Below, piece after piece: positions 1 through 11,684 of a stretch of 64,000 nt of DNA (its first letter is position 1; each line of letters opens with the position of its first letter). The translations under genes and the position numbers were made by a program. A model generated the notes under the pieces. The model was not told the origin of the DNA. It did not search any database and was given only the letters and a program-made list of their open reading frames with translations. The DNA lies in contig NZ_CP089848.1 in the NCBI RefSeq assembly GCF_021266465.1, positions 992,001 through 1,056,000 of the forward strand. Reading direction: 5' to 3'. The stretch comes from Paralcaligenes sp. KSB-10. Its GTDB lineage: Bacteria > Pseudomonadota > Gammaproteobacteria > Burkholderiales > Burkholderiaceae_B.

Positions 1-238
1 CCAGATCGCGCTTGAGCTTTTTGACTTCGCGGCGCCGACGTACGAGCGACGGGGCTGCCACCAGCAATCCAAACAAAACGCCCAAAACGAATACCACCAG
101 CATCACAACGATAAGCGGCACCCCCGTTACGACATGGCCGGCATAAAAACTGACATCGACCGGCCCGGTGTTCTTGAGGGCAAACAACAGGACCAGGATG
201 AAAACCAATAATCGCAATATCCATACCAGGTAGCGCAT
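1..238 (-). CDS. lapA: LapA-domain inner-membrane protein (partial, runs off the window)
   Basis: Lipopolysaccharide assembly protein A family (DUF1049). Only the first 79 codons are inside the window and no stop is reached. Translation from the ATG at 238 gives two hydrophobic helices, roughly residues 3-21 and 41-64, followed by a very basic stretch (RRRREVKKLKR) that would face the cytoplasm. The short loop between the helices carries the family-typical 'ALKNTGPVDVSF'. In relatives lapA sits downstream of ihfB and upstream of lapB, and that order fits here. LapA/LapB are known to tune LPS synthesis through LpxC turnover. The call rests on topology, motif and synteny. Confidence 0.85.
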   Translation of the reverse strand, partial: MRYLVWILRLLVFILVLLFALKNTGPVDVSFYAGHVVTGVPLIVVMLVVFVLGVLFGLLVAAPSLVRRRREVKKLKRDL

Positions 239-393
239 AACGGGAACTCCAATAAACCAGCAATGGGTAATTGTAAGGGGAATCGATTCGCAGACCTCAA
301 TCGGCGCAAAAGAATTTGAAGCCCGTCCGGCATCGATGGTCCGGCCTGATCTGGGCCCCAGGAACGCAAAAGCCCTGCAGATCTTGCTGAAAA

Positions 394-423
394 TCAAACA
401 GGCCCTTGGAAGGGCCTGTTTGA
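394..423 (-). terminator. Intrinsic terminator after ihfB
   Basis: A perfect 14-bp inverted repeat (394-407 against 410-423) separated by two bases. Read on the minus strand it is followed by a short T run (TGATTTTC). It lies about 60 bases beyond the ihfB stop codon and before lapA, so it probably ends the gyrA-to-ihfB transcript and leaves lapA to its own promoter. Confidence 0.75.
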
Positions 424-479
424 TGGTACTGAATAACGCATTGAACAGCGATCGGCTTATGCCCTGCGGGCAGTCTGGC

Positions 480-836
480 CTATCCGTGCATCATGCGCGT
501 GTCGAACTGTCCCATATTGAAGACGGACTCGCCGGCAGCCTTGACCTCTTCGTCAAAAGCCGAATCGACCCGCTCGCGCAGCTCTTTGCCGGCTTTGAAG
601 TGAGGCACCTGTTTACCTGGCACCAGCACTTTTTCGCCCGACTTGGGGTTGCGGCCTATACGCGGTGAACGCTCTGACAAGGAAAAACTGCCGAAGCCGC
701 GGATCTCGATGCGCTGACCGCTGGCCAAAGCCTGGGTCATGGCATCGAGAACCGTTTTGACGGCGTAATCCGTATCGCGTGCTGCCAATTGCGGATAACG
801 GCTCGCGAGTATCGCGATCAGTTCAGACTTAGTCAC
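480..836 (-). CDS. ihfB: Integration host factor subunit beta
   Basis: DNA-bending nucleoid protein that pairs with IhfA. The 118-residue protein starts [10 protein letters not shown] and has the HU/IHF fold. The DNA-contacting arm region ([22 protein letters not shown], residues about 43-64) holds the family signature GFGSF and the proline-tipped beta arm '[10 protein letters not shown]'. Length is slightly above the usual 94-110 because of a C-terminal extension rich in acidic residues and methionine, as in Bordetella relatives. It starts five bases after the rpsA stop, so it is translated from the same message. rpsA-ihfB linkage is conserved across proteobacteria. Confidence 0.95.
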   Translation of the reverse strand: MTKSELIAILASRYPQLAARDTDYAVKTVLDAMTQALASGQRIEIRGFGSFSLSERSPRIGRNPKSGEKVLVPGKQVPHFKAGKELRERVDSAFDEEVKAAGESVFNMGQFDTRMMHG

Positions 837-841
837 ACCAA

Positions 842-2557
842 TTAACCGTCGTCGCGTTGCTGGTCGAGCTTGGCTTTAAGCAAGGCGCCAAGATTGGTGG
901 TGCCCGACGAAGCGCTGGCTTCCGACATACGCTGGATGGTATCGGCGGTTTCGGCGTTATCGCGAGCCTTGACCGACAACTGAATCGAGCGCGCCTTGCG
1001 ATCGATGTTGACAATCATGGTTTCGACGTTTTCACCGGCCTTCAGTACGGTGGTGGCGTCTTCGACACGGCCGGCGGAGATTTCGGAGGCACGCAAGTAG
1101 CCCTCGACATCAACCGACAACGTTACGACGGCACCCTTGGCTTCGACCGATTTGATCACGCCAGGAACCACTGCGCCTTTGTCGTAGGTGGCCACGAAGT
1201 TGTTGAACGGATCGCCTTCGAGCTGTTTGATGCCCAGGGAAATACGTTCCTTGTCGGTATCGATGCCAAGCACCACGGCGTCGATTTCGTCGCCCTTCTT
1301 GAAGTTGCGCACGGCTTCTTCGCCGGTTTCGGTCCAGGACAAATCGGACAGGTGAACCAGGCCATCGATGCCGCCGGGCAGGCCGACAAACACGCCGAAG
1401 TCGGTGATGGACTTGATCGCGCCGCGAACCTTGTCGCCGCGTTTGAAGTTGATGGAGAACTCTTCCCACGGATTGGCGCGGCACTGCTTCATGCCCAGGG
1501 AAATACGGCGACGGTCTTCGTCGATTTCGAGGACCATGACTTCGACTTCTTCGCCCAATGTAACCACTTTGCGCGGATCGACGTTCTTGTTGGTCCAGTC
1601 CATTTCGGAAACGTGCACCAGGCCTTCAATGCCGGCTTCGACTTCAACGAACGCGCCGTAGTCGGTCAGGTTGGTGACCTTGCCGAACAGGCGGGTGCCT
1701 TGCGGATAGCGACGTGCCAGGCCGACCCAGGGGTCTTCGCCCAACTGCTTGACGCCCAGGGAAACACGGCTTTTCTCCTGGTCGAACTTGAGCACTTTGG
1801 CTTCGACTTCCTGGCCCACCTGCAGCACTTCGGAAGGATGACGCACACGACGCCATGCCATATCGGTAATGTGCAGCAGGCCATCGATGCCGCCGAGATC
1901 GACGAACGCGCCGTAATCGGTAATATTCTTGACCACGCCCTTGACCACCGAGCCTTCGCTGAGTGTTTCGAGCAGTTTCTGGCGCTCTTCGCCCATGCTG
2001 GCTTCAAGGACCGAGCGACGCGACAGCACAACGTTATTGCGCTTGCGATCGAGCTTGATCACTTTGAATTCCATGGTCTTGCCCTCGTAGGGCGTAGTGT
2101 CCTTGACAGGACGCAGATCGACCAGCGAACCGGGCAGGAAGGCGCGGATGCCATTGGTCATGACGGTCAGGCCGCCTTTGACTTTGCCGGTAATCGTGCC
2201 GGTAACCATTTCGCCGGACTCGAGGGCTTGTTCGAGTTGCAGCCAGGCCGACAGACGTTTTGCACGGTCGCGCGACAGGATGGTGTCGCCATAGCCGTTT
2301 TCGAGCGAATCAATGGCGACGGAGACGAAATCGCCCGCCTGGACTTCGAGTTCGCCCTGATCGTTCAGGAATTCTTCAAGAGGAATCAGTGCTTCGGATT
2401 TCAGGCCGGCGTTGACCACGACAAAATTGTGATCGATACGCACGACTTCCGCCGAAATGACCTCACCAGACTTCATGTCCTGGTTTTTGATACTTTCAGC
2501 AAATAAATCGGCAAAGCTTTCGCCGCCCGAGGCAGCAGTGGTTGAAATGGAAGACAT
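842..2557 (-). CDS. rpsA: 30S ribosomal protein S1
   Basis: The largest small-subunit protein, which brings structured mRNAs to the ribosome. The 571 residues contain six S1 (OB-fold) repeats. The clearest are repeats 3 to 5, each with a 'TDYGAFV' or 'TDFGVFV' strand followed by '[10 protein letters not shown]', '[10 protein letters not shown]' or '[10 protein letters not shown]'. Repeats 1, 2 and 6 are more diverged, as expected. Length agrees with the ~560-570 residue proteobacterial form. It lies 145 bases downstream of cmk; that gap is large enough for a promoter and the leader through which S1 is usually autoregulated. I did not identify a specific leader structure. Confidence 0.97.
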   Translation of the reverse strand: MSSISTTAASGGESFADLFAESIKNQDMKSGEVISAEVVRIDHNFVVVNAGLKSEALIPLEEFLNDQGELEVQAGDFVSVAIDSLENGYGDTILSRDRAKRLSAWLQLEQALESGEMVTGTITGKVKGGLTVMTNGIRAFLPGSLVDLRPVKDTTPYEGKTMEFKVIKLDRKRNNVVLSRRSVLEASMGEERQKLLETLSEGSVVKGVVKNITDYGAFVDLGGIDGLLHITDMAWRRVRHPSEVLQVGQEVEAKVLKFDQEKSRVSLGVKQLGEDPWVGLARRYPQGTRLFGKVTNLTDYGAFVEVEAGIEGLVHVSEMDWTNKNVDPRKVVTLGEEVEVMVLEIDEDRRRISLGMKQCRANPWEEFSINFKRGDKVRGAIKSITDFGVFVGLPGGIDGLVHLSDLSWTETGEEAVRNFKKGDEIDAVVLGIDTDKERISLGIKQLEGDPFNNFVATYDKGAVVPGVIKSVEAKGAVVTLSVDVEGYLRASEISAGRVEDATTVLKAGENVETMIVNIDRKARSIQLSVKARDNAETADTIQRMSEASASSGTTNLGALLKAKLDQQRDDG

Positions 2558-2702
2558 TAAGTTAAATCCATGTAGCCGGGATGGCCGTTAAAAACACACC
2601 AAGGCAATGCCTGCCCCAGTGGAGTGAAAAAATCTCAAGCTAATCATAGCCTTGCAGGTTTTTGATCTGCCAAGCCCCCGTGGGTTTCCACCCCGGCAGG
2701 CT

Positions 2703-3386
2703 TTACGCTTGAGTACCCAGGCTCGACCAATGGTCGAGTACCGCTTTAACCGTTTCGTCGATGGAAAGATCGGACGAATCGATTGTTTTGGCGTCTGGCG
2801 CCGCTTTCAGCGGCGCATTCGCCCGATTGCGGTCGCGCTCATCGCGCGCACGCATATCCTGCATCAGGTTCGCAAGGTTAGCAGAAAATCCCTTTCCCTT
2901 CAACTGCTTACAGCGTCTTTCAGCCCGCGCCGCAACATCGGCCACCAAAAAAATCTTTAAAACGGCATCCGGGAAGACCACCGTACCCATGTCGCGCCCG
3001 TCAGCCACCAGCCCTGGCGGTTGGCGAAACGCCTGCTGACGCGTAAGCAATGCCTGCCGAACGGAACCGTACGCCGCTATCTGGGAAGCCAGATTGCCGA
3101 CCCGTTCCTCGCGTATCAGGGGCGCCACATCGCGGCCGGCCAGCCACACCTGCTCGCCATTGAAGCGGACATCGAGATGGCCGGCCGCACGGGCGACAGC
3201 CTGTTCGTCCGCAGGATCGATGCCCTGGTCCAGCACAGCCAGGGCGGTCAGTCGATACAGTGCGCCGCTATCGAGTACCGACCAGCCCAGGGCCTGCGCA
3301 ACCCGATGAGCAATCGTACCCTTGCCGGAAGCAGTGGGGCCATCGATGGTAATTACCGGTATCGTCGAAAAATCAGTCATTGTCAT
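2703..3386 (-). CDS. cmk: Cytidylate kinase
   Basis: Phosphorylates CMP and dCMP with ATP. The 227-residue protein opens with the P-loop '[17 protein letters not shown]' (residues 13-29) and has the CMP-binding '[12 protein letters not shown]' and '[13 protein letters not shown]' segments; the lid region carries the usual '[13 protein letters not shown]' basic stretch. Start chosen at the first Met; the second Met two residues later (MTDFSTIPV) is equally possible. It follows aroA by 34 bases and precedes rpsA, an arrangement standard in beta- and gammaproteobacteria. Confidence 0.95.
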   Translation of the reverse strand: MTMTDFSTIPVITIDGPTASGKGTIAHRVAQALGWSVLDSGALYRLTALAVLDQGIDPADEQAVARAAGHLDVRFNGEQVWLAGRDVAPLIREERVGNLASQIAAYGSVRQALLTRQQAFRQPPGLVADGRDMGTVVFPDAVLKIFLVADVAARAERRCKQLKGKGFSANLANLMQDMRARDERDRNRANAPLKAAPDAKTIDSSDLSIDETVKAVLDHWSSLGTQA

Positions 3387-3420
3387 GTCCAGGGAGCCAC
3401 GCCAGCCCAGAGCCCCGATA

Positions 3421-4743
3421 TCAGGTTTGCACCAAATTTCGAAACACCGAAAAATAATCCGGGAAAGTCTTGCTGACGCAATCGGGATCGAGAATCGTCA
3501 CCGCAACAGGCCCGAACGATGCCAGGGAAAAACACATGGCCATGCGATGGTCGTCGTAGGTGGCAATCGACGCAGGCTGCCATTGCGACGCCGCCACGGG
3601 ATGAACCCGAATCCAGTCCGGCCCTGATTCGACTCGTGCGCCCAGCTTGCCCAATTCGGTATGCATGGCGTGAATGCGATCGGTTTCCTTGACCCGCCAA
3701 CTGCCGATATTGCGCAATGTGCAAGGCCCGTCGGCATACAAGGCCAGGGTAGCGGCCGTCATGGCGGCATCGGGAATCAGATTGAAATCCAGGTCAAACG
3801 CCTTGAGTTTGCCGCCGCGCGCAACCTGTACGCCGCTCACCTCAATGGAGGCCGCGCGCCGCGTGACCTGGGCGCCCATGGCTTCTATCGTATCGGCAAA
3901 CGCAATATCGCCCTGGATGCTGTCGGAGCCTACTCCTTGAATCTGAACGGGACCTCCGCCGATCGCACCCAGGGCCATGAAATAAGAGGCCGAAGAGGCG
4001 TCGCCTTCAATGGCCAGGGTTCCGGGCGAACGGTATATGGACCCCGCCGGAATGGTAAAACGCTGCCAGCCCTCGCGCTGCACCGTAACGCCAAAACGCG
4101 CCATCAGGTTCAGGGTAATCAGAATGTAGGGCTTGGAAATCAGTTCGCCCTCCACCTCGATAGTCAGGGGATCCCGTCCCGCACCGGTATGAATCGGCGC
4201 GGCCATCAGCAAGGCGGTCAGGAATTGGCTGGACACCGACCCTTTGACCCGTATTCCCCGTTCCGCCTGTATTGATCCGGGAGCTATCGACAAAGGCGGA
4301 TAACCGGACGCGCCCAAATACCGCACCTGCGCCCCCAACGCATTCAAGGCCTCGACCAGATCGCCTATGGGGCGCTCATGCATGCGCGGCACACCCGACA
4401 ACTGATAATCGCCACCCATCATGGCCAGCGCGGCGGTCAAGGGACGAAACGCTGTCCCGGCATTACCCAGGAACAAAGCGCCGTGCCGCACTGCAAATGG
4501 CGAACCGCCTTGAATTTCGACCTCGGTAGGCCCCAGGCTGCGGACCTGCACGCCCAACTGGCGCAAAGCCGCCAGCATCACACGAGTGTCGTCGGAGTCG
4601 AGCAGGCCTTCAAGCCGGGTGGTGCCTTGGGCAAGAGCCGCCAGCAAGAGCACGCGATTGGAAATGCTTTTGGATCCGGGCAAGGCCACTACGCCCCGTG
4701 CCGCACTCACCGGAGACAAACGCAAGCTGGATACACCCGTCAT
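3421..4743 (-). CDS. aroA: 3-phosphoshikimate 1-carboxyvinyltransferase (EPSP synthase)
   Basis: Sixth step of the shikimate pathway: shikimate-3-phosphate plus PEP to EPSP. 440 residues with the class I signatures '[15 protein letters not shown]' and '[11 protein letters not shown]' and an early '[17 protein letters not shown]'. The Gly and Thr of the PEP-binding loop that govern glyphosate sensitivity look wild type. An upstream in-frame Met at 4767 exists, but the ATG at 4743 is preferred because it overlaps the tyrA stop in an ATGA arrangement and is followed directly by MTGVSSLRL. Translationally coupled with tyrA. Confidence 0.95.
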   Translation of the reverse strand: MTGVSSLRLSPVSAARGVVALPGSKSISNRVLLLAALAQGTTRLEGLLDSDDTRVMLAALRQLGVQVRSLGPTEVEIQGGSPFAVRHGALFLGNAGTAFRPLTAALAMMGGDYQLSGVPRMHERPIGDLVEALNALGAQVRYLGASGYPPLSIAPGSIQAERGIRVKGSVSSQFLTALLMAAPIHTGAGRDPLTIEVEGELISKPYILITLNLMARFGVTVQREGWQRFTIPAGSIYRSPGTLAIEGDASSASYFMALGAIGGGPVQIQGVGSDSIQGDIAFADTIEAMGAQVTRRAASIEVSGVQVARGGKLKAFDLDFNLIPDAAMTAATLALYADGPCTLRNIGSWRVKETDRIHAMHTELGKLGARVESGPDWIRVHPVAASQWQPASIATYDDHRMAMCFSLASFGPVAVTILDPDCVSKTFPDYFSVFRNLVQT

Positions 4744-5642
4744 GACAAACCGCTCCTGCTGCCCCAAAAGCGGCGCGCCAGCGCTGCCCGTTCAAGAAAA
4801 TCGTGCAAAGCCGCCGCATCTTCGCGCTGCAAGGCATCTTCGGCCTGCCGCAATGCCGCCCTGACCTCCTGCAATTCGGAAAGCACGGCGTCCCGATTGG
4901 CCAGAAAAATATCGCGCCACATTTCAGGCGAACCCGCCGCGATGCGCGTAAAGTCACGGAACCCGCTACCCGCCAGGCCAAGCCGCACATCGGAGTCATG
5001 CGCCGCGGCAACCTGCCCCATGAAAACCGAAGACAGAAAATGCGGAACATGGCTGACCGACGCCAGCACGACATCATGCGCCTCGGGCTCCATGCAGATG
5101 ACCCGCGCCCCACAGCGCTCCCACAACTGGGTCAGGTACAGCTTTGCCGCGGCGGAATTTTCAGCCAGCGGAGTCAATACCACTGTACGGCCCTGATAAA
5201 GAGCGGCATCGGCGGCTTCCGGGCCGGTCTTTTCGGCTCCGGCAATGGGGTGGCCAGGCACAAATTGGCCTACCCGTTCACCCAGGGCGACACGGGCCGC
5301 CTCCACTACATTCGCTTTGGTGCTGCCGACATCGGTAATGAGGGTATCGTCACGGAGATAGGGTTCTATTTCAGCCAGTATCTTGCCGCTTGCCCCAACT
5401 GGAGCGGCCAGCATGATCACATCGGCCTGCTCGGCGGCCTGCCTGATGCTGGCCACTTCGTCGATCAATCCCAGTTGCCTGGCGCGCGCCAGGGAATGCG
5501 CAGCGCGCCCGACACCGAGAATATGTCCGACCGCCTGCCGCTGGCGCAATGCCGCCGCAAAAGAGCCGCCTATCAGACCCACTCCGATCACAGCCAGCAC
5601 TCCCACCCGGGGAGAGGCTGGCGTCTGGGGCCCGGTAGTCAT
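4740..5642 (-). CDS. tyrA: Prephenate dehydrogenase
   Basis: Oxidative decarboxylation of prephenate to 4-hydroxyphenylpyruvate on the tyrosine branch. 300 residues; the N-terminal Rossmann fold has '[16 protein letters not shown]' (residues 19-34), then '[13 protein letters not shown]' and the substrate-binding '[19 protein letters not shown]' segment, followed by the helical dimerisation domain. It has no chorismate mutase domain and no ACT domain, so it is the monofunctional form. It overlaps hisC at its start and aroA at its end by four bases each (ATGA), indicating tight translational coupling. Confidence 0.94.
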   Translation of the reverse strand: MTTGPQTPASPRVGVLAVIGVGLIGGSFAAALRQRQAVGHILGVGRAAHSLARARQLGLIDEVASIRQAAEQADVIMLAAPVGASGKILAEIEPYLRDDTLITDVGSTKANVVEAARVALGERVGQFVPGHPIAGAEKTGPEAADAALYQGRTVVLTPLAENSAAAKLYLTQLWERCGARVICMEPEAHDVVLASVSHVPHFLSSVFMGQVAAAHDSDVRLGLAGSGFRDFTRIAAGSPEMWRDIFLANRDAVLSELQEVRAALRQAEDALQREDAAALHDFLERAALARRFWGSRSGLS

Positions 5643-6778
5643 CGCTCCGCAAGAATCTGGGTCAGCGCTTCGATGAAGCGTGCATTTTCTTTAGGCAGGC
5701 CTATCGACACACGCAGCCATTCGGGCAAGCCGTCGCCCGCAACGGGGCGCACAATCACGCCGCGCTTGAGCAGCTCGAGATTGATGCGCGCCGCGTCGCC
5801 GACATGCACCAGCACAAAATTCCCGTAGCTGGGCACATAATTCAACTTCAACTTGTCGAAGGCCTCGCAAAGCGTTTTCTTGCCCGCCTTGTTGATATCG
5901 TAAGCCTGCTTCAAGAAAGCGGTATCTTCCAGCGCCGCCGTGGCAGCCGCCTGGGCCAGGCTATTTACATTGAAAGGCTGGCGCACGCGATTGAGCAAAT
6001 CGGTAAGCCGGGGCTGCGCCATCGCAAATCCAACCCGCAATCCCGCCAAGCCATAAGCCTTGGAAAAGGTGCGCGTCACAATCAGATTGGAAAACTGCCG
6101 CACCCAGATCGAACTGTCGAAACGCAGCTCGGGATCGAGGTACTCGTTGTAGGCTTCGTCCAGCAAAACAGTGACACGGTCGCCATGACGGTCATGGACC
6201 TGTTTCAAAAACGCGGCAACCTTTGCTTGCGGCAAGAATGTGCCGGTCGGGTTATTGGGATTGGCGATGAACACCAGCCGCGTATCGACGTCGATGGCCG
6301 CAAACATGGCATCCAGATCGTGACCGTATTCGCGCGCGGGCACCACGATGTGGCGCGCGCCGCGCGCCTGGGTGGCCAGGCGATACACGGCAAAAGCATG
6401 CTGGGCATAGACGCAGGCCGTACCCGGCGATAAAAACGCCAGCGAAGCCAATTCGAGCAGATCGTTCGAGCCATTGCCCAAAGTAAGCCAGTCCGCCGGA
6501 ATATCGTAGCGTTTGGCCAGGGCCGACTTCAGATCGAAACCATTGGGATCGGGATACCGCGCCAATGAGCTCGATGCCGAAATCATGGCCAATTGCACCG
6601 ACGTCGGCAGGCCCAGCGGGTTTTCGTTCGAAGCCAGCTTGACGATATTGGCAACATCGAGATTGAACTCGCGGGCCAGTTCCTCGATCGGCTTGCCCGC
6701 CTGATAAGGGGCAATGCCCAGGATATAGTCCGGCACCTGGGCGCCGTCGGCGCCCTTCTTGATATCGTTCGTAGTCAT
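5639..6778 (-). CDS. hisC: Histidinol-phosphate aminotransferase (aromatic branch copy)
   Basis: PLP-dependent class I/II aminotransferase. 379 residues from the ATG at 6778 (MTTNDIKKG). The substrate loop 'LASNENPLGLPTS', the PLP-phosphate region 'LGNGSNDLLELA', and the Schiff-base lysine in 'TRTFSKAYGLAGLRVGF' are all present. An in-frame extension to 6901 is possible but runs through pheA sequence and lacks family similarity. Lying between pheA and tyrA, this HisC-type enzyme probably transaminates phenylpyruvate and 4-hydroxyphenylpyruvate as well as, or instead of, imidazole acetol phosphate; many betaproteobacteria have a second hisC in the his operon. Confidence 0.93.
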   Translation of the reverse strand: MTTNDIKKGADGAQVPDYILGIAPYQAGKPIEELAREFNLDVANIVKLASNENPLGLPTSVQLAMISASSSLARYPDPNGFDLKSALAKRYDIPADWLTLGNGSNDLLELASLAFLSPGTACVYAQHAFAVYRLATQARGARHIVVPAREYGHDLDAMFAAIDVDTRLVFIANPNNPTGTFLPQAKVAAFLKQVHDRHGDRVTVLLDEAYNEYLDPELRFDSSIWVRQFSNLIVTRTFSKAYGLAGLRVGFAMAQPRLTDLLNRVRQPFNVNSLAQAAATAALEDTAFLKQAYDINKAGKKTLCEAFDKLKLNYVPSYGNFVLVHVGDAARINLELLKRGVIVRPVAGDGLPEWLRVSIGLPKENARFIEALTQILAER

Positions 6779-6791
6779 GCGAGCAGATTCC

Positions 6792-7877
6792 TTACTGGGT
6801 GGGATAAGAGCCCAGCACCTTGAAAAAAGCGACTTGTTTCTTGAGATCAGCCAAGGCCTGCGCGACTGACGGCTCATCGCGGTGCCCCAACAGGTCGACA
6901 TAGAAATAATATTCCCACTGCCCGGTGCGGGCCGGCCGCGATTCCAGGCGCGTCATCGACACACCGTTATTGGCCAAAGGCGCAAGCATTTCGTACACGG
7001 CGCCGGCGCGATTGGGCACCGCCAGAATCACGCTGGTCTTGTCGTGCCCGCTGGGCAGGGTTTCAATCGCGCCCACAGCCAGGAAACGGGTACGATTCTG
7101 CGGATCGTCCTGGATGCCCGAGGCCACTACTTGCAAATTCCATGCCGAAGCGGCCGTAGTGCCGGCAATGGCGGCAACGCCAGGGTCCTGGGCGGCCACG
7201 CGGGCCGCCTCGGCATTGCTCGAGGCCGCGTCGCGTTCCAGCTCGGGATGATTTTGCGTCAGCCACGACTGGCACTGTGCAAGCGCCTGCGGGTGCGCCA
7301 TGACGCGCTTGACGCCGTCGAGCGTGCCCGACTGGGTCATCAGGCAATGATGAATATTGATCGAGCGTTCGCCCAGCACCTTGAGCGGCGAATTGAGCAG
7401 CAGATCGAGCGTGCGATTCACAGCGCCTTCGGTGGAATTCTCGACCGGCACCATGCCCGCGTTGGCCTGGCCCGCCTCGACGGCACGAAACACCTCGTCG
7501 AAGGAATTGCAGCGCAATGGCGTAATGGCATGCCCGAAATGCTCGAGCGCCGCCTGTTCGGAAAACGAGCCCTGCGGGCCCAGATAAGCCACAGTCAGCG
7601 TGCTTTCCAGGCCGCGGCAAGTGGAAATGACCTGGCTCCACACCGCTTCGACCGCCTGCTCGGTAAACGGCCCCTTGTTGAGGGCCTGCAGGCGGCGTAT
7701 CACCATCGCTTCGCGCTCCGGCTTGAGCACCGGCCCCGCGGAATCGAAAGCCTGTTTGACCTCGCCGACTTCGAGTGCGGCCTTGGCGCGCTGATTGAGC
7801 AGATCGAGAATCTGCTCATCCAGGGCATCGATGCGTTCGCGTATCGGACGCAACCGGGCTAGTAAAGAATCATCCAT
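6792..7877 (-). CDS. pheA: Bifunctional chorismate mutase / prephenate dehydratase
   Basis: Converts chorismate to prephenate and then to phenylpyruvate. 361 residues in three modules: an AroQ-type chorismate mutase helix bundle (about 1-90, starting [17 protein letters not shown]), the dehydratase domain (about 95-275, with '[15 protein letters not shown]' and '[18 protein letters not shown]'), and a C-terminal ACT domain with the phenylalanine-binding '[18 protein letters not shown]'. The ACT domain suggests feedback inhibition by phenylalanine. Its start overlaps the end of serC by eight bases. Confidence 0.95.
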   Translation of the reverse strand: MDDSLLARLRPIRERIDALDEQILDLLNQRAKAALEVGEVKQAFDSAGPVLKPEREAMVIRRLQALNKGPFTEQAVEAVWSQVISTCRGLESTLTVAYLGPQGSFSEQAALEHFGHAITPLRCNSFDEVFRAVEAGQANAGMVPVENSTEGAVNRTLDLLLNSPLKVLGERSINIHHCLMTQSGTLDGVKRVMAHPQALAQCQSWLTQNHPELERDAASSNAEAARVAAQDPGVAAIAGTTAASAWNLQVVASGIQDDPQNRTRFLAVGAIETLPSGHDKTSVILAVPNRAGAVYEMLAPLANNGVSMTRLESRPARTGQWEYYFYVDLLGHRDEPSVAQALADLKKQVAFFKVLGSYPTQ

Positions 7878-8997
7878 GTCGCCGCTCGAATTCCCGCATG
7901 AAAGTAATCAGAGCCTGAACCCCTTCCAGAGGCACGGCATTGTAAATGGAGGCACGCATGCCGCCGACGCTTTTGTGCCCTTTCAGCTGCATCAGGCCGG
8001 CCGCTTCCGCCTGGACCAGGAACTCGCCGTTAAGCGATTCGTCACGCAGGAAAAACGGCGCATTCATGCGCGAGCGGGCTTTGGCCTGAACCTTGGCCAT
8101 ATAAAAACCGGAGCTGTCCAGAAAGGCATACAAGGCCTGGGATTTGGCAATATTGGCGCGCTCCATGGCCGCAACGCCGCCCTGGCGCTTGATCCATTTG
8201 AACACCAGCCCGGCAATATAAATGGCATAGGTAGGCGGCGTATTGAACATGGATTGGGAGCCGGCCACATTGGCATAATCGAACGCCGAAGGGCATACGG
8301 GCAGCGCATGGCCGATCAGGTCGGGCCGCGCCAGTACGACGGTAACTCCCGCCGGCCCGGCATTTTTCTGCGCGCCGGCATATATCAGCCCAGCCTTGGA
8401 AAAATCGATCGGGCGGGACAGAAAATGCGACGATGCATCGACCACCAGCGGCACATTGGCCGCACCCAGTTGGGCCGTATCGGGCCACTGCGCGAACTCG
8501 ACCCCGCCTATGGTTTCGTTGCTGCACAGGTGCAGATAAGCCGCATCCGGGCGCACACGCCATTGTCCCGGATCGGGAAACCAGGTCCAGGGCTCCTGTT
8601 CCCGTCCATCGACCTGTACCGCGCTGCCGCTTGACGCCGCTACGGCGATGTCGCCGTAGCGCTGCGCTTCCTTGTGCGATTTGTTGGACCAGATGCCGGA
8701 CAGGACGTAATCGGCCTTGAGCGCGCCACCCCGGCCGATAAGATTCAGCGGCAAGATGGCATTTTCAGCCGTCGCCCCGCCCTGCATGAACATCACGGCA
8801 TAGTCGTCGGGCACGGCCAGCAATTCGCGCAGGTCCGCTTCGGCTTCATCGCGGATTTGCGTAAACTGCTTGCCGCGGTGGCTCATTTCCATGACCGACA
8901 TTCCGCTGCCGTGCCAATCCGTCATTTCGGCCGCAGCCTGCTGCAATACTTCAAGCGGCAAAGCCGACGGGCCCGCCGAAAAATTCCACGGGCGCAT
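7870..8997 (-). CDS. serC: Phosphoserine aminotransferase
   Basis: Transaminates 3-phosphohydroxypyruvate to phosphoserine, and serves in pyridoxine synthesis. 375 residues, starting [20 protein letters not shown], a start signature of the family. The PLP lysine lies in '[18 protein letters not shown]', with 'HRGKQF' and 'NETIGGVEF' substrate-side motifs. The ATG shares one base with the gyrA stop codon (TAATG), and its end overlaps pheA by eight bases, so it sits inside one continuous translation unit. Full length, no defects seen. Confidence 0.96.
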   Translation of the reverse strand: MRPWNFSAGPSALPLEVLQQAAAEMTDWHGSGMSVMEMSHRGKQFTQIRDEAEADLRELLAVPDDYAVMFMQGGATAENAILPLNLIGRGGALKADYVLSGIWSNKSHKEAQRYGDIAVAASSGSAVQVDGREQEPWTWFPDPGQWRVRPDAAYLHLCSNETIGGVEFAQWPDTAQLGAANVPLVVDASSHFLSRPIDFSKAGLIYAGAQKNAGPAGVTVVLARPDLIGHALPVCPSAFDYANVAGSQSMFNTPPTYAIYIAGLVFKWIKRQGGVAAMERANIAKSQALYAFLDSSGFYMAKVQAKARSRMNAPFFLRDESLNGEFLVQAEAAGLMQLKGHKSVGGMRASIYNAVPLEGVQALITFMREFERRHG

Positions 8998-11684
8998 TAC
9001 GAATCATCCTCCGCGCTGCCATTATCAATGTCCGGCGTCGCCGGGCCGTCATCGGAATCGATCGCGCCGACATCAGAAGACTCGTCCGCATCGCCATCGA
9101 GTTCGACATCGTCGGCATCGCTTTCAACCACGCGGCGCAAGCCCGACAAGGTGCTGTTCTCGTCGACGTTGATGAGGGTAACGCCTTGCGTGGCGCGGCC
9201 CATTTCACGGATTTCCGAAACCCGGGTGCGAACCAGCACCCCAGCGGTGGTGATCAGCATGATTTCGTCGGACGGACGCACCAGTACGGCGCCCACCACT
9301 TTGCCATTGCGGGCACTGGTTTGAATGGCGATCATGCCTTTGGTGCCGCGGCCGTGGCGCGTGTATTCGAGAATTGAAGTCCGCTTGCCGAAGCCATTTT
9401 CGGTGGCTGTCAGCACACTTTGGGTTTCATCGAGGGCAACCAGCAGGGAAATGACCGCCTGGCCATCCTCGAGCGTCATGCCGCGCACGCCGCGCGCCGT
9501 GCGGCCCATGGGGCGCACATCGTTTTCGTCGAAACGCACGGCCTTGCCGGAATCGGAGAACAACATCACATCGTGTTCGCCATCGGTCAGGTCGGCGCCG
9601 ATCAGGAAGTCGCCGTCATCGAGCGCTACGGCGATAATGCCCGCCTTGCGTGGATTGGAGAAATCCGACAGCGGCGTCTTTTTGACCGTGCCGCGCGAAG
9701 TCGCCATGAAGACGTAGTGGTCGTCGCTGAATTCCTTGACGGCCAGCACCACGGTGATTTTTTCGCCGTCGACCAGCGGGAACATATTGACGATAGGCCG
9801 GCCACGCGAGCCGCGCGTGCCTTGCGGCACCTCCCAGACCTTGAGCCAGTACACTCGCCCCCGATCCGAAAAGCACAGCAGGTAATCGTGCGTGTTCGCG
9901 ATGAACAACTGATCCACCCAGTCGTTTTCCTTCATGGCGGTTGCCTGCTTGCCGCGGCCGCCGCGTTTTTGCGAGCGGTATTCCGACAGCGGCTGGCTCT
10001 TGATATAGCCGGTCTGCGACAGGGTCACCACCATGTCCATGGGAGTGATCAGATCTTCGGTATCGAGCTCGGTGGCGTTATGTTCGATCTGGGAACGCCG
10101 GACGTCTTTGGCATTGGTGGAAAACTCGGCCCTGATCGCCGTAAGCTCATCGCTGATTATGGTGGTAATGCGTTCCGGCCGCGCCAGGATATCCAGCAAA
10201 TCGGCGATGGTTGCCATGATCTCTTTATATTCGCCGACGATCTTGTCCTGCTCCAGGCCGGTCAGGCGTTGCAGGCGCATGTTCAGGATTTCCTGCGCCT
10301 GGGTATCGCTCAGGCGATACAAGCCGTCGCCCTGCAGGCCGAACCCCTCGGGCAGGGTTTCCGGGCGATAAGCCGCGCGGCCGCCCGGCGTCGTGCCATC
10401 GTCGGCCCGGGCCAGCATTTCGCGCACCAGCGAGGAATCCCAACTGCGAGCCATCAAGTCCTGACGCGCCACGGGCGGCGTGGGCGCCGCCTTGATAATT
10501 GCAATGAAGTCGTCGATATTGGCCAGGGCCACTGCCAGCCCTTCGAGCACATGGCCGCGCTCGCGCGCCTTGCGCAGCTGGAACACTGTGCGCCGTGTAA
10601 CCACTTCGCGGCGATGCGACAGGAAATACTCCACCATCTGCTTGAGGTTCAGCAGGCGCGGCTGGCCATCGACCAAAGCCACCATATTCATGCCGAAAGT
10701 GTCCTGAAGCTGTGTATTTTTATACAGGTTGTTCAGAATGACTTCGGGAACTTCGCCGCGCTTGAGCTCGATGACCAGGCGCATGCCGTCTTTGTCGGAT
10801 TCGTCGCGGATATCGGAAATGCCTTCGATCTTCTTTTCGTTGACCAGCTCGGCAATGCGCTCCTGCAGGGACTTCTTGTTGACCTGATAGGGGATCTCGT
10901 CGACGATGATCGCCTGGCGATGGCCCTTTTCCATGTCTTCAAAATGGGTTTTGGCGCGCATGATGACCCGCCCGCGCCCTGTGCGATAGCCTTCGCGCAC
11001 ACCCGACATACCGTAAATAATGGCGCCGGTGGGGAAATCGGGAGCCGGAATCAGCTCGATCAGTTCGTCGATCGTGCAGTGCGGATTGCGCAGGCAGTAC
11101 AAGCAGCCGTCGATCACTTCGGACAGATTGTGCGGCGGAATATTGGTGGCCATCCCGACCGCTATCCCCGAACTGCCATTGACCAGCAGATTGGGCAAAC
11201 GGGAAGGCAAAAGCAAAGGCTCCTGCTCGCTGCCATCGTAGTTGGCGCCGAAATCGACGGTTTCCTGATCTATATCAGCCAATAATTCGTGGGCGATCTT
11301 GGCCAGGCGGATTTCGGTGTAACGCATCGCCGCGGGATTATCACCATCGATCGAGCCGAAATTGCCCTGGCCGTCGACCAGCATGTAACGCAACGAGAAA
11401 TCCTGGGCCATGCGCACTATAGTGTCATAGACCGCCGAATCGCCGTGAGGGTGATATTTACCGATCACGTCGCCGACAATACGCGCCGATTTCTTGTAAG
11501 CCCGGTTCCAGTCGTTATTGAGTTCGTGCATCGCGAACAGCACGCGCCTGTGCACGGGTTTAAGGCCATCCCGAACGTCTGGCAAAGCGCGCCCGACAAT
11601 TACGCTCATGGCGTAATCGAGATAGCTGCGGCGCATTTCCTCTTCCAACGAAATTGGAAGGGTCTCCTTGGCGAAGGAATCCAT
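8997..11684 (-). CDS. gyrA: DNA gyrase subunit A
   Basis: DNA-cleaving subunit of type IIA topoisomerase. 895 residues. The catalytic tyrosine is Tyr122 ([10 protein letters not shown]). The quinolone-resistance region reads [12 protein letters not shown] with Ser83 and Asp87 in E. coli numbering, the quinolone-sensitive residues. The C-terminal domain has the GyrA box QKRGGRG needed for DNA wrapping, and ends in a long acidic tail rich in Asp, Glu and Ser, typical of proteobacterial GyrA. First gene of the leftward run toward ihfB; the 418-base gap upstream separates it from divergent ompA. Confidence 0.98.
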   Translation of the reverse strand: MDSFAKETLPISLEEEMRRSYLDYAMSVIVGRALPDVRDGLKPVHRRVLFAMHELNNDWNRAYKKSARIVGDVIGKYHPHGDSAVYDTIVRMAQDFSLRYMLVDGQGNFGSIDGDNPAAMRYTEIRLAKIAHELLADIDQETVDFGANYDGSEQEPLLLPSRLPNLLVNGSSGIAVGMATNIPPHNLSEVIDGCLYCLRNPHCTIDELIELIPAPDFPTGAIIYGMSGVREGYRTGRGRVIMRAKTHFEDMEKGHRQAIIVDEIPYQVNKKSLQERIAELVNEKKIEGISDIRDESDKDGMRLVIELKRGEVPEVILNNLYKNTQLQDTFGMNMVALVDGQPRLLNLKQMVEYFLSHRREVVTRRTVFQLRKARERGHVLEGLAVALANIDDFIAIIKAAPTPPVARQDLMARSWDSSLVREMLARADDGTTPGGRAAYRPETLPEGFGLQGDGLYRLSDTQAQEILNMRLQRLTGLEQDKIVGEYKEIMATIADLLDILARPERITTIISDELTAIRAEFSTNAKDVRRSQIEHNATELDTEDLITPMDMVVTLSQTGYIKSQPLSEYRSQKRGGRGKQATAMKENDWVDQLFIANTHDYLLCFSDRGRVYWLKVWEVPQGTRGSRGRPIVNMFPLVDGEKITVVLAVKEFSDDHYVFMATSRGTVKKTPLSDFSNPRKAGIIAVALDDGDFLIGADLTDGEHDVMLFSDSGKAVRFDENDVRPMGRTARGVRGMTLEDGQAVISLLVALDETQSVLTATENGFGKRTSILEYTRHGRGTKGMIAIQTSARNGKVVGAVLVRPSDEIMLITTAGVLVRTRVSEIREMGRATQGVTLINVDENSTLSGLRRVVESDADDVELDGDADESSDVGAIDSDDGPATPDIDNGSAEDDS

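Noticed and set aside
857-2506. 549-residue open frame on the plus strand
   Set aside because: It is the mirror of rpsA: long because GC-rich codons of the S1 repeats leave few stops on the other strand. No recognisable domain.
3421-4767. Longer aroA start at 4767
   Set aside because: Would overlap tyrA by 28 bases; the ATG at 4743 gives the ATGA overlap and the family N-terminus.
9420-11285. 621-residue plus-strand open frame
   Set aside because: Antisense shadow of gyrA; His-rich, no family pattern and no ribosome site.
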